A stretch of DNA of 64,000 bases from Pseudomonadota bacterium (GCA_003577275.1 QEVO01000001.1:248001-312000), one strand, 5' to 3'; numbered from the stretch's first letter, positions 8,586 to 17,101 are shown. The notes: generated from the sequence alone by a model not told the origin. Translations and numbers: made by a program.

Positions 8586-9098
8586 ATGCTCAAATTTCTG
8601 CTGCAAGGTCTGACCCGTCCGCCGCTCACGGAAGCGCCGCCTGCGCCCGAGGACGCCGAGCTGGCGGCGCTGGCCGCGCGGCTGCAAGCGGCGGCGCGGC
8701 GGCGCTTGGGGCGAAGCTTATCCATTCGCGAGGTTGACGCCGGCTCCTGCAATGCCTGCGAGCTGGAAATCCACGCGCTTAACAACGCCTATTACGATGT
8801 GGAACGGTTCGGTCTGCGCTTCGTCGCCTCGCCCCGCCATGCCGACGTGCTCTTGGTCACCGGGCCGGTAACGAACAACATGCGGCAAGCGTTGGAGCGG
8901 ACCTACAACGCCACGCCCAATCCTAAGTGGGTGGTGGCGGTGGGCGACTGCGCCATCGACGGCGGCTGTTTTGCCGGCAGCGCTGTTGTGGAAGGCGGCG
9001 TATCTAAGATAATCCCGGTGGATATCCATATCCCCGGCTGTCCGCCGCCGCCGCTTGAAACTTTAAAAGGGTTGCTGACGCTTTTAGAGCAAATGTAG
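8586..9098 (+). CDS. hyfI: Hydrogenase-4 component I-like / NuoB-type [4Fe-4S] small subunit
   Basis: 170 residues starting at ATG 8586. The NuoB-type cluster ligands are visible: a CxxC pair at residues 55 and 58 (SCNACELEI), a cysteine in VGDCAIDGG and one in HIPGCPPPP. They would bind the terminal N2-like cluster. It is the last gene of the operon; its stop lies only 3 bp from the stop of the opposing molybdoenzyme operon. No NuoI/HyfH-type ferredoxin subunit follows, so the electron donor must come from elsewhere. Confidence 0.88.
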   Translation: MLKFLLQGLTRPPLTEAPPAPEDAELAALAARLQAAARRRLGRSLSIREVDAGSCNACELEIHALNNAYYDVERFGLRFVASPRHADVLLVTGPVTNNMRQALERTYNATPNPKWVVAVGDCAIDGGCFAGSAVVEGGVSKIIPVDIHIPGCPPPPLETLKGLLTLLEQM

Positions 9099-9101
9099 CG
9101 G

Positions 9102-9965
9102 TCAGGAACCCCAGCCGGGCTTGACGCCTTCGCCGCCGCTGCCCCGCGGTCCCCGCGCCGGACGATGGATGATGGCGAAGCCCTGGGTTTGCGCCGCGTA
9201 GCGGACGACCATGAATTTAAAGGTCCAGCCGCTGCCGAACGCCAACACCGCCGCAAAATATGTCAGGGCCGGATAGCGATTGCCGAGCGCCATGTCGGCA
9301 ATCAGCAACGCCAGCGGCAGCACGTGCCCGAGGAGAAGAAACGGCATGCTGAACGCCGCCAGCACCCGCGCCGCCGCCGTCGGCATTCCCGTCTCGCTGG
9401 CCAGCCGATAGCGCCGCCAGCTCCATGCCCGCAGCGTCAGCAGCACCACCAGCGCCACCATGGTCATGGTGAACGCGGCGGAGACCAGCGCCAGTGAGGC
9501 GGCAACGCCCTCGGTTAAACCCGTAGCGATGATGAGCGGCGCGAGCGTTGGTTCGCGCCACGCCGGAATGCCCTTGGACGCCTGCAAGATGTGCGCCTGA
9601 CAATAAAGGAACAGCAAGGCCAGCGCCGCCGTGCCGGCGATGAGCAGCGCATGGCCAAACCACATGGCGGCCGCGCCGACGCCGAAGGCCACCGTCGCCA
9701 CGAAGCCTTCGCGGGTCATCCATGAGCGTTGAGGATGGAGAAAGACATTCAGCGCGCGAAACGGCCGGCCGATTTCCAGCCACACCAGGCCAAGCCCAGT
9801 TCCCATAAAGACAAGGCCGATCAGAACATGCAACAGCGTCGGCTCGCCATAGGCCAGCGCCAGAAGGCTGCTTACGATCAAGCCCGAGCCTGTGCCGCCA
9901 TACATGAAGTTGCCGGCGGCGCGCCAGTCCCAATAATTCTGTCGATAGGGCGTTATACCGCGCAT
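9102..9965 (-). CDS. padD: NrfD/DmsC-like membrane anchor of a molybdenum oxidoreductase (PadD-like)
   Basis: 287 residues with about eight membrane helices. It resembles DmsC/NrfD-type quinone-reactive anchors, starting with the short polar MRGITPYRQNYWDWRAAGNF stretch. It would link the iron-sulfur subunit encoded just upstream to the quinone pool. Subunit order (catalytic, Fe-S, membrane) and sizes match phenylacetyl-CoA:acceptor oxidoreductase PadBCD of denitrifying aromatic degraders. The Pad name rests on context and overall resemblance and is less certain than the subunit type. Confidence 0.7.
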   Translation of the reverse strand: MRGITPYRQNYWDWRAAGNFMYGGTGSGLIVSSLLALAYGEPTLLHVLIGLVFMGTGLGLVWLEIGRPFRALNVFLHPQRSWMTREGFVATVAFGVGAAAMWFGHALLIAGTAALALLFLYCQAHILQASKGIPAWREPTLAPLIIATGLTEGVAASLALVSAAFTMTMVALVVLLTLRAWSWRRYRLASETGMPTAAARVLAAFSMPFLLLGHVLPLALLIADMALGNRYPALTYFAAVLAFGSGWTFKFMVVRYAAQTQGFAIIHRPARGPRGSGGEGVKPGWGS

Positions 9966-9968
9966 GGC

Positions 9969-10631
9969 CTACTTCTCTTCCTCGCCCGCCGCATCCCACA
10001 GGTAATAGAAGCCGGGATTGGTGCCAAGCTCCTCGTGCATGCGAAAATGCTCATTGTCGCGCACAAGTTTCGATACGTTACTATCAGGATCGTCGATGTC
10101 ACCGAAATGCAGCGCCTGGGCGATGCAGGAATTGACGCACGCCGGCGTCGCTTCCGGGTCGACCCCCGGCGTCAGCCCTTTGGCAGTGCCGGCATCGATG
10201 CGATCAACGCAGAACGTGCATTTGGTCGCCACGTTGATGCGGCGCGGATCAAATACCGCTTGCTCATTGGCCATGCCCTCGCCGCCATAGGCGAATTCGG
10301 CGCGGCTGACTTTGTAACGCGCGTCATAGGGGCAAGCGACGGCGCAATAGCTGCAACCGATGCAGATGTCATAATCGATGGTGACGATGCCGTCATCGCG
10401 CTTGCGCGTCGCCGTCGAAGGACACACGTCCAGGCACGGCGGATCGCTGCAATGCTGGCAGCCCACCGGCACGAAGGCGCGATGGACATCGGGATAGACA
10501 CCGATTTCCATGTCCAGCACCCGCCGCCACTGCACGCCGGGCGGCGTACCGTTGATATGGCGACAGGCCGCGGTGCAGGTCTGACAACCGACGCAGCGGC
10601 GCAAATCGGCGACCATGACATAGCGCGTCAT
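9969..10631 (-). CDS. padC: Four-cluster [4Fe-4S] electron-transfer subunit (DmsB/PadC-like)
   Basis: 220 residues with four cysteine groups typical of DmsB/PhsB-type proteins: CVGCQTCTAAC, CQHCSDPPCLDVCP, CIGCSYCAVACP and CTFC with a later CVNSC. Sixteen cysteines can bind four [4Fe-4S] clusters. There is no signal sequence, so it is cytoplasmic. It would carry electrons from the molybdenum subunit to the membrane anchor. The start overlaps the preceding stop by 4 bp. Confidence 0.85.
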   Translation of the reverse strand: MTRYVMVADLRRCVGCQTCTAACRHINGTPPGVQWRRVLDMEIGVYPDVHRAFVPVGCQHCSDPPCLDVCPSTATRKRDDGIVTIDYDICIGCSYCAVACPYDARYKVSRAEFAYGGEGMANEQAVFDPRRINVATKCTFCVDRIDAGTAKGLTPGVDPEATPACVNSCIAQALHFGDIDDPDSNVSKLVRDNEHFRMHEELGTNPGFYYLWDAAGEEEK

Positions 10632-13372
10632 GACCGGCCTCCATCAAGCTTGCGAAGTCCGACCCGCACCAGATCAGAGCCCGATCCGGTGGCGTCCATC
10701 AGCGCCATGGTCATCGGCGCCACGGTGTTCAGGCTCGGCATCTGGAAATCCTTCGCCACCGGCATCGCCCAGTGGTCGAATTGGCCGAGCGTCAACAGTG
10801 TGTCGGGCCGGATGCCCTGGCGCAGCACGGCATGCCCCTTGGTAGCGCGTAAAGAAGAGCGGATCTCCACCAGATCGCCATCTTCAATGCCAAGCTTGCG
10901 CGCCGTCTCGGTGTTAATGATGACGCCGGCATGGCCGCCGATGTTGCCAGCCACTTCCCGCATCAACTGAATGCCGGCGTTGGCGCCCCAGGAATACTGC
11001 ATCGAGCGCGCGGTAAGGAGCCAGAACGGATAATCGTCGATGGAGCCGCCTTCGGCGATCGCGGCTTCCTGCCAGATGCCGGGAAAATCCTTCCATGCCG
11101 GCAGCGCCTGGTATTCCTTCAGCTGCGTATCCCACCACTCGATGCCGTGCTCATGGAGCCGGTTGGCGAGCTCCTGGCCGACGCGATAGAGCCGTTCCTG
11201 GAATGGCATTTCGAAACGCAAGCCCTGCTCCACCATGCGCGGATAGAGGTACCAGTTGAGGAGCGGGAAGGGCTTGAACTTATATCCGTTCTTCTGAAAC
11301 CAATCGAGGCCGTCGGTTTCCTTGCCGTCGGTCAGTTCGGCGCTGGCAGCGCGGCACACCGCGTCCCAGATTTCCTCCGGCGTATGGGGCGTTTTTTCAT
11401 CCAAGGAGAAATCATAATTGTCGCCGGACAGCTTGGTGCAGGCCGCGCCCTTGTTGATGGCGCGGTTGTAGTTTTCCAACAAGCCGGTGCGGCGGGCAAG
11501 CTCGGTGGCGATGTCGGTGAAATCCTTGGCCTCGCCCTGCGGCTCGACCATTTTCTGGCGCAGACCGAAGCCCTCGTAATTCCAGAACTGCTCGATGAAT
11601 TTGGTGCCGCCCATGCGAATGAGCTGCGTGCTTTCGAGATCGGTCGCCTCGGGCAGCAGAATGTCCGCCATGTGATTGGATTCATCGCGGGTATAAGTAA
11701 GGGCGACGATGAAGGGAAATTTCGCCATGCGATCGGCGATGGCAGGCGCATCCCAGTTGGAAATCGCCGGGTTGGTGCGGTAAATGAACCATAGATCAGG
11801 CAGCGTCGGGCGCGGCCAGTTTTCCGGCGGCTTGTCCTGAAACAGCCACGACAGATACGTCGGGCCCAAGGCCGGGCTCCACGGCGAATCGCCCACCAGC
11901 GGCACCAGGGTGTTATAGGCGTTGCGGCTCTTGGGCTTGATCTTCCAGCGTTCGCGGTCGGTGGGATTGAGGGGCTGGGTCATGAAGCCGTCGGCATCCG
12001 GCAGCACGCTGGCAAAACGCGAGGTGGCTGGGCGATTGAGCCTGACTGTGGTGCCGAGCGTGCCACCCGGCACTTCCAGCGCGCCGACGAGACAGGCGAG
12101 CATGGTGCGCGCCCAGCAGCATTCATAGCCGCCCCAACCGTTGGTCACCGATTTGCCGAGCACCACGGCCACCGGTCGATAGGGCAAGGTGACGCCCTCG
12201 ATGTCGATGGTCTCGCCCACTCTGGCGTGCGCGAGATACTCATTGGCGACGGTGCGGATGGTATCCTCCGGCACATCGCAAATTTCCGAGGCCCACGCCG
12301 GCGTGGCGCCGGCCAGGTGATCGCGCATGGCCTCAAAGGCGGAGCGCACCTCGATCTCGGTGTGCTGCCAGGTTTCGTTATCCGCGCCAACCTCGACGCC
12401 GCTGACCCGAAACAGACCTTGCAGCGCCGGCTCGATATCAGGCGAATCGAATGGCAGGGCGCGCTTGGTCTTCATATCCCACACCAACGGCTTGCGGCTT
12501 GAAGGATCGCGCATGTAGTAGCCGTTAGGGGCGACGAGATAGGGTGCTGCGGTGCGATCGCGCAAGAACGGCACGTCAAGCGCGTCGAGCGGATGCTCGA
12601 AGCACAGCACATGCATGATGGCGTACAAAAACGCCGCGTCGGTCTTGGGCCGAATGGGCACCCAGCTTGCCGAACAGCCGCCGGTGACGGAGAGATGGGG
12701 TTCGACCTGTACCCGCTTCATGCCGCGTATGCGGGCGTTCGAATGACGCCACACGCCGACCACGCCGGCGGAGGCCTCCAGATTGGCGCCGCAGGATATG
12801 ACGTAATCGCAGCGCGGCGTATCGGAGCCGACGGTGAATGCGCGGTGCCAGAATTCGCCATAGAGATGTTCGGAGTGATAGCACTTGACGCCCTGACCGC
12901 TGCCATAACCGAGGTCCACCGCGCCCCAGGCGCTCAAGAACGCCGGGAAGGTGCCCATATAATAGGTCGGCGTGCCGCCGCCGCCGAAGGTGGCGGCGAC
13001 GCGGGCATAGCCTGACTCGTCGAGCAATCCCTTTTGCCGGATCTCGCGCAGCTTGTCGGCGATGGTATCGAGCGCTTCATCCCACGAGATGGCGACGAAG
13101 CCCGGATCCTGATCGCGCCCCTTTTTCGGATTGGTGCGCTTCATCGGCGTCGTGATACGGTGGGGATTATAGGTTTTTTGCACCAGGCCATAGGCTTTGA
13201 CGCAGCATTTGCCGCCGCCGGGATGCACCTCGGCGGCGCTGAAGTTCGGTTCGCACGCCACCGCAACGCCGTCGCTGACGGACACCGTCAGCAAATCGGG
13301 ACCGGCGACGCACTGATAACAGTAGGTCGGCTTCTTCTCGACTTGGCGCGGCGTTGCGGTTGGGCTCTTCAT
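10628..13372 (-). CDS. padB: Molybdopterin oxidoreductase catalytic subunit, candidate phenylacetyl-CoA:acceptor oxidoreductase
   Basis: 914 residues of the DMSO-reductase superfamily. It has an N-terminal iron-sulfur region (C18, C21, C56/C57), the molybdopterin body and a C-terminal dinucleotide-binding domain (GDLVEIRSSLRATKGHAVL). There is no twin-arginine signal, so the enzyme is probably cytoplasmic, as expected for a CoA-thioester substrate. Position 25, where the usual CxxCxxxC motif has its third cysteine, is proline. It is coupled to a thioesterase upstream and to Fe-S and anchor subunits downstream, next to benzoyl-CoA genes. This favours PadB, which oxidises phenylacetyl-CoA to phenylglyoxylate. 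Another CoA-ester or aromatic substrate is possible. Confidence 0.6.
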   Translation of the reverse strand: MKSPTATPRQVEKKPTYCYQCVAGPDLLTVSVSDGVAVACEPNFSAAEVHPGGGKCCVKAYGLVQKTYNPHRITTPMKRTNPKKGRDQDPGFVAISWDEALDTIADKLREIRQKGLLDESGYARVAATFGGGGTPTYYMGTFPAFLSAWGAVDLGYGSGQGVKCYHSEHLYGEFWHRAFTVGSDTPRCDYVISCGANLEASAGVVGVWRHSNARIRGMKRVQVEPHLSVTGGCSASWVPIRPKTDAAFLYAIMHVLCFEHPLDALDVPFLRDRTAAPYLVAPNGYYMRDPSSRKPLVWDMKTKRALPFDSPDIEPALQGLFRVSGVEVGADNETWQHTEIEVRSAFEAMRDHLAGATPAWASEICDVPEDTIRTVANEYLAHARVGETIDIEGVTLPYRPVAVVLGKSVTNGWGGYECCWARTMLACLVGALEVPGGTLGTTVRLNRPATSRFASVLPDADGFMTQPLNPTDRERWKIKPKSRNAYNTLVPLVGDSPWSPALGPTYLSWLFQDKPPENWPRPTLPDLWFIYRTNPAISNWDAPAIADRMAKFPFIVALTYTRDESNHMADILLPEATDLESTQLIRMGGTKFIEQFWNYEGFGLRQKMVEPQGEAKDFTDIATELARRTGLLENYNRAINKGAACTKLSGDNYDFSLDEKTPHTPEEIWDAVCRAASAELTDGKETDGLDWFQKNGYKFKPFPLLNWYLYPRMVEQGLRFEMPFQERLYRVGQELANRLHEHGIEWWDTQLKEYQALPAWKDFPGIWQEAAIAEGGSIDDYPFWLLTARSMQYSWGANAGIQLMREVAGNIGGHAGVIINTETARKLGIEDGDLVEIRSSLRATKGHAVLRQGIRPDTLLTLGQFDHWAMPVAKDFQMPSLNTVAPMTMALMDATGSGSDLVRVGLRKLDGGRS

Positions 13373-13776
13373 AATGCAGCGGCTTTTTCCAGTTTTGCTT
13401 TCAGTCTCTTTTGGGTTTTTTCCACATCAACGACAAAGCGCTCGTGGCTACCCTTGCAGATGGCGTCCAATGGATCGCGGGCGCTGACCTCGAAAGTAAC
13501 CTTCGGCCCGTCGACGGCGGCAATGGTCACCGTGATATCGGCCGCCATGCCAAGGGGCGTGGCCGCCAGATGGTCGATGGCGACCCGGGTGCCCACCGAA
13601 TCCTTGCCGGGCTCGATATGTCCAAGCAGGAAATCCCGGCAGGTGATTTCAATGTCGCGCACCAATTCCGGCGTGGCGTAGACGCGACCTTCGTCGCCCA
13701 TAAAACTGATGGTGCGATCCTTATCGACAACAATGCGCCGCGTCGTCGTCAGTCCGGGCTTTAACGTTACGCTCAT
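13369..13776 (-). CDS. Hotdog-fold thioesterase, FlK-like
   Basis: 135 residues resembling the fluoroacetyl-CoA thioesterase FlK family. Its T35, E43 and H69 have the same spacing as the FlK catalytic set (T42, E50, H76), with H69 in the DHLAATPLG segment. Its stop overlaps the start of the molybdenum subunit gene by 4 bp, so the two are translationally coupled. A plausible job is hydrolysis of the CoA ester produced by that enzyme (phenylglyoxylyl-CoA to phenylglyoxylate). That role is inferred from coupling only. Confidence 0.65.
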   Translation of the reverse strand: MSVTLKPGLTTTRRIVVDKDRTISFMGDEGRVYATPELVRDIEITCRDFLLGHIEPGKDSVGTRVAIDHLAATPLGMAADITVTIAAVDGPKVTFEVSARDPLDAICKGSHERFVVDVEKTQKRLKAKLEKAAAL

Positions 13777-13810
13777 GTCCTGCTCCTGAAAAATTTTTGT
13801 GGTATATAAT

Positions 13811-13897
13811 CGTCATTGCGAGGAACGGAGTGACGAAGCAATCCACAAAACGATATGTGACAAAAAATGGATTGCTTCGCTGACGCTCGCAATGACG
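13811..13897. repeat. Palindromic intergenic repeat, GTCATTGCGAG family, copy 1
   Basis: The outer arms CGTCATTGCGAG and CTCGCAATGACG and the inner arms GAAGCAATCCA and TGGATTGCTTC form a long imperfect hairpin of ~87 bases. It lies between the rubrerythrin-like gene and the thioesterase gene. A second copy is at 26619-26713. Such repeats are common in alphaproteobacterial intergenic regions and may act on RNA or simply be non-coding mobile palindromes. Confidence 0.8.
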
Positions 13898-13970
13898 ACC
13901 TCTCCCAGCTTTCGCTGAAGATAACAGGGAAATTACAGCTTCTCGCCACTCCATTCGATCACTCTACGCT

Positions 13971-14498
13971 TTAATCCACCACCGCCGGCGGGTCCGCGTC
14001 ATAGTCCCAGTCTGCCCCAGGTTCCGGGTGTTCCGCCAACAGTTTTTTCACCATCTCGATATGGCCGAGCTCCTCGCCGGCGAATTCTTCCGCCAAGCGG
14101 CGCAGCTCAGGATCGCGGCTATGCTCGGCGATGGCGGAGAAAAAGCGGTGCGCCTGCTCCTCGCCCATCAGCGCCAATTTCAGGGCATGATAGGGTTTCA
14201 TCAGGTAATGCGCCTCTGAAATGTCGGCGGCTTCCGGGCTTTCCGGCGTCAGCCATTGAAAAGTCCAGGGTTTTCGTTCCGGTATGGTCATGCCTTGCAT
14301 GCGCGATTTGATCTCATCGGCGTGCCGTCCCTCGATGGTCGCCAGTCGGTAGAACAGATCGGCGATGGCGGGATTGTTGTGAGCGCTCATTTGATCGCCC
14401 AGCAGAAGATAGCGATCGCTGGCCTCGCGCTCGATGGTGTAGGCGTGCAGCAACAGATCGGCGACGGTGGAAATGGGCTGTTCCGACGGTTTTTTCAC
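13971..14498 (-). CDS. Rubrerythrin/ferritin-like di-iron protein
   Basis: 175 residues forming a four-helix-bundle di-iron protein. Metal-ligand motifs appear twice in the ExxR/ExxH style: IEREASDRY, EGRHADE, GEEQAHRF and EELGHIE. There is no C-terminal rubredoxin domain. Such proteins often remove peroxide or store iron in anaerobes. The start overlaps the korB stop by 4 bp, so it is co-translated with the oxygen-sensitive 2-oxoacid oxidoreductase. That fits a protective role (inference). Confidence 0.75.
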   Translation of the reverse strand: MKKPSEQPISTVADLLLHAYTIEREASDRYLLLGDQMSAHNNPAIADLFYRLATIEGRHADEIKSRMQGMTIPERKPWTFQWLTPESPEAADISEAHYLMKPYHALKLALMGEEQAHRFFSAIAEHSRDPELRRLAEEFAGEELGHIEMVKKLLAEHPEPGADWDYDADPPAVVD

Positions 14499-15337
14499 GT
14501 GGCGAACTCCCGCTCCAGATCGGCAACCGCGATTTTCGTCTCGCTTTGCTTAGGCCGATACGGCGGACGCGAACCGCGATAAAGAATGCCGATGTTGAAA
14601 TTGTCATCACTCATGATGCGCCGCGCGGCGCGGGCCGGATCGTCGGTAGCTTCCACCGGCGCCGGATGCACCACCTTGCGCCACTCCTTCTGCTCTGGAC
14701 GGAAGGTGACGCACGGGCTCAAGATTTGCACGAAGGAGAAGCCGGGATGGCGGATGGCTTCCACCAGCGTTTGCGCCGTGCCATTGGGATCGCCGGAAAA
14801 ACAGCGGGCGACGAAGTTGGCGCCCGACGCCAGCGCGATCACGAGGGGATGAAAGGGACGAATGCCGGTGCCGCCGGGGGCGAGCGCGCTCTGCCATTCG
14901 GGATCGGTGGTAGGCGACGGCTGGCCTTTGGTCATGCCGTAGACCTGATTGTCCATCACGATATAGGTCAGATCGGGATTACGCCGGCAGGCGTGCAGAA
15001 AATGATTGCCGCCGATGGAAAAACCATCGCCATCGCCGCCGGCCACCACTACCGTCAAATCGGGACGCGCCACTTTCACGCCGGTGCCGAGCGCCAGCGC
15101 CCGGCCATGCACGCCGTGAAAGCCGTAACAAGTGGTGTAGCTGGCGATGCGCGACGAACAGCCGATGCCAGTAATGAGCGCGATTTTCTCTGGCGGCGTG
15201 CCCAACTCGGCGAATGCCTTCTGCATCGCCAGGAGCACCGAATAATCGCCGCAGCCGGGGCACCATACCGGCTTGACGTCCGATTTGTAATCGGCCGGCA
15301 TGCAGGCTTTAAGAGCGGCTGTCGATTCCACGTTCAT
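14495..15337 (-). CDS. korB: 2-oxoacid:ferredoxin oxidoreductase, beta subunit (thiamine-diphosphate binding)
   Basis: 280 residues from the ATG at 15337, which forms an ATGA overlap with the korA stop; a longer frame upstream adds 23 unconvincing residues. Cluster ligands are visible in WCPGCGDYS, GIGCSSR and LSPCVTF, four cysteines for one [4Fe-4S] cluster. The diphosphate-binding GDGDGFSIGGNH segment is present. With KorA it would oxidise a 2-oxoacid with CoA and reduce ferredoxin. In Thauera-type degraders KorAB regenerates reduced ferredoxin for benzoyl-CoA reductase. Phenylglyoxylate is an alternative substrate here given the Pad-like neighbours. Confidence 0.85.
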   Translation of the reverse strand: MNVESTAALKACMPADYKSDVKPVWCPGCGDYSVLLAMQKAFAELGTPPEKIALITGIGCSSRIASYTTCYGFHGVHGRALALGTGVKVARPDLTVVVAGGDGDGFSIGGNHFLHACRRNPDLTYIVMDNQVYGMTKGQPSPTTDPEWQSALAPGGTGIRPFHPLVIALASGANFVARCFSGDPNGTAQTLVEAIRHPGFSFVQILSPCVTFRPEQKEWRKVVHPAPVEATDDPARAARRIMSDDNFNIGILYRGSRPPYRPKQSETKIAVADLEREFAT

Positions 15338-17076
15338 TGCATCCTCGCAATCTGGTCGCGAATCTCGCCCGGCGTGAACGCCAGCGGACCGGGTCGATGA
15401 TAACACTGGGTATCCTTGGGCAGATCGTAATAGGCGCGCAAATAGCGATAAAGCTGCCCAGAATGAGACTGCTCGATAATCAGCGCCCGCTTAACGCCAT
15501 TGAGCGCTTCCGCCATGCGTTCCGGTTGCACTGGAGATATCAGCCGCAAGGAAATAAGCCGCAAATCCTTGCCGCCGCCATTCAATCGGGAGATCGCCTC
15601 GCGGATCGGCGCGCAGCAGGAACCCCAGCTGATGATCGCTATGGGCCCGTCGCCGTCGATATCGGCCCAGCGCTCGCCGTAGTCGAAGGTCGACAGCTTG
15701 CGCTGACGCTTCTCGATCTGCGCCAGATGATCGTCGGCCAGCGTCGACGGCCGGCCGCGGATATTATGAGTCAAGCTCTCGCTGATGTACTGACCGCCGG
15801 CGACGCCGGGGATGGTCATCGGCGAGACGCCGCTTTCCGTCACCTCATAACGCGCGGCCGGCGCTTGCGGCGCGGCGTTGATCAAGCGATCGGGGCCTTC
15901 GCCAGTATCCACCGGCGGCGACAGCACCGCCTGCGCTTGGCCCAAAAACTGATCGGACAGCACGATGGCCGGGGTTTGCAATTTTTCCGCCAGATGCACC
16001 GCCCATTGGCTGGTGACGGCGCAATCGCCGATGGAGGTGGGCGCCACCACCACGTGGGGCGCGTCGCCATGGAGCCCATAGACGGCGATGTTAAGATCGG
16101 CCTGTTCGGACTTGGTGGCGATGCCGGTGGACGGTCCGCCGCGCATAACGTTGACCACCACGATCGGCACTTCGGCGGCCACCGCCAAGCCGATCGACTC
16201 GGCCATCAGCGAATAACCGGGGCCGGAGGTGGCGGTCAGCGACGGCACGCCGCCAAACGACGCGCCGATGATCATATTGATGGACGCAAGCTCATCCTCC
16301 GCCTGCACCAGCGCGCCGCCGAGCTTGGTCAGGCGCGGCGCCATCCATTCCAACACTTCGGTGGCGGGGGTAATGGGATAGGCGGCGACGAAGCGCACCC
16401 CGCCACGCAACGCGCCCAGGCCCGCGGCCTGATTGCCGCTCATCAGCCAGCGCGTCGCCGTGGCGTCGGCGGCCGGGGCCAGGGTGAAGCGGCCGTCGAG
16501 CGCCGGCGCCGCGGCGCGGCCGGCCTGGACCGACTGCAGGCTGCTCTCCAAGGCCTCGCCGCCCTTCTTGCCCAGGCGGCGCTCCACCACCTTGGTGACG
16601 ATATCGTCAGGAACCCCCAAAACCGCCGCAGCGAGGCCCAGCGCCAGCATATTGGGACGGCCACCGGCGACCTTTTTTAAGATCTCCTGCATCGGCACGT
16701 CGATGATCTGAAGGCCGATATCGACCACCGTGGCGGGTGGCGCGCCGGCCGCAGGATCGGCCAGCACCACGCTGTGCGCCGACAGCGGCACCTCCTTGGC
16801 GAAACGAGTAAAATTCTGCCAATCGACGGCAATCAGCACGTCGAAGCTGTCGCCATGGCATTCCACCGGCGTGGTCGACAGCCGAAGCAGCGCCGCCGAT
16901 TCGCCGCCCCGGATCTGCGGCCCCACCGAACGGGTCATCAGGCCGTACCAGCCGGCCTTGGCCGCGGCATCGAGAAGAATGGTTCCCGCCGTCATCACGC
17001 CGGCGCCGCCGCTGCCCACCAGCGCGACGGAAACGGATTGGGCTCCCTGCTGTGATTTGGCTGGCATTACCCTCAT
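15334..17076 (-). CDS. korA: 2-oxoacid:ferredoxin oxidoreductase, fused gamma-alpha subunit
   Basis: 580 residues. The N-terminal gamma domain (about 10-180) carries GSGGAGVMTAG and the RSVGPQIRGGESA motif. The alpha part carries the YPITPATEV motif and a DELASINMIIGASFGG segment. Gamma-alpha fusion of this length is typical of two-subunit 2-oxoglutarate:ferredoxin oxidoreductases. The start is ambiguous between 17076 and ATG 17067, neither with an ideal ribosome site. It is transcribed divergently from the benzoyl-CoA operon across a 121-bp region with a central Fnr-like box. No ferredoxin or NADH-binding subunit is encoded alongside, unlike the NAD-dependent phenylglyoxylate enzyme PadEFGHI. 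Confidence 0.85.
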   Translation of the reverse strand: MRVMPAKSQQGAQSVSVALVGSGGAGVMTAGTILLDAAAKAGWYGLMTRSVGPQIRGGESAALLRLSTTPVECHGDSFDVLIAVDWQNFTRFAKEVPLSAHSVVLADPAAGAPPATVVDIGLQIIDVPMQEILKKVAGGRPNMLALGLAAAVLGVPDDIVTKVVERRLGKKGGEALESSLQSVQAGRAAAPALDGRFTLAPAADATATRWLMSGNQAAGLGALRGGVRFVAAYPITPATEVLEWMAPRLTKLGGALVQAEDELASINMIIGASFGGVPSLTATSGPGYSLMAESIGLAVAAEVPIVVVNVMRGGPSTGIATKSEQADLNIAVYGLHGDAPHVVVAPTSIGDCAVTSQWAVHLAEKLQTPAIVLSDQFLGQAQAVLSPPVDTGEGPDRLINAAPQAPAARYEVTESGVSPMTIPGVAGGQYISESLTHNIRGRPSTLADDHLAQIEKRQRKLSTFDYGERWADIDGDGPIAIISWGSCCAPIREAISRLNGGGKDLRLISLRLISPVQPERMAEALNGVKRALIIEQSHSGQLYRYLRAYYDLPKDTQCYHRPGPLAFTPGEIRDQIARMQ

Positions 17077-17101
17077 GCTCCACTGGCTATGTATTTGATG
17101 A

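Noticed and set aside
9729..10970. 413-codon plus-strand frame across the padC/padD region
   Set aside because: Antisense shadow; no domain, whereas the minus strand carries clear iron-sulfur and membrane subunits.
15337..16680. 447-codon plus-strand frame opposite korA
   Set aside because: His/Arg/Gly-rich shadow of a well-conserved enzyme gene.
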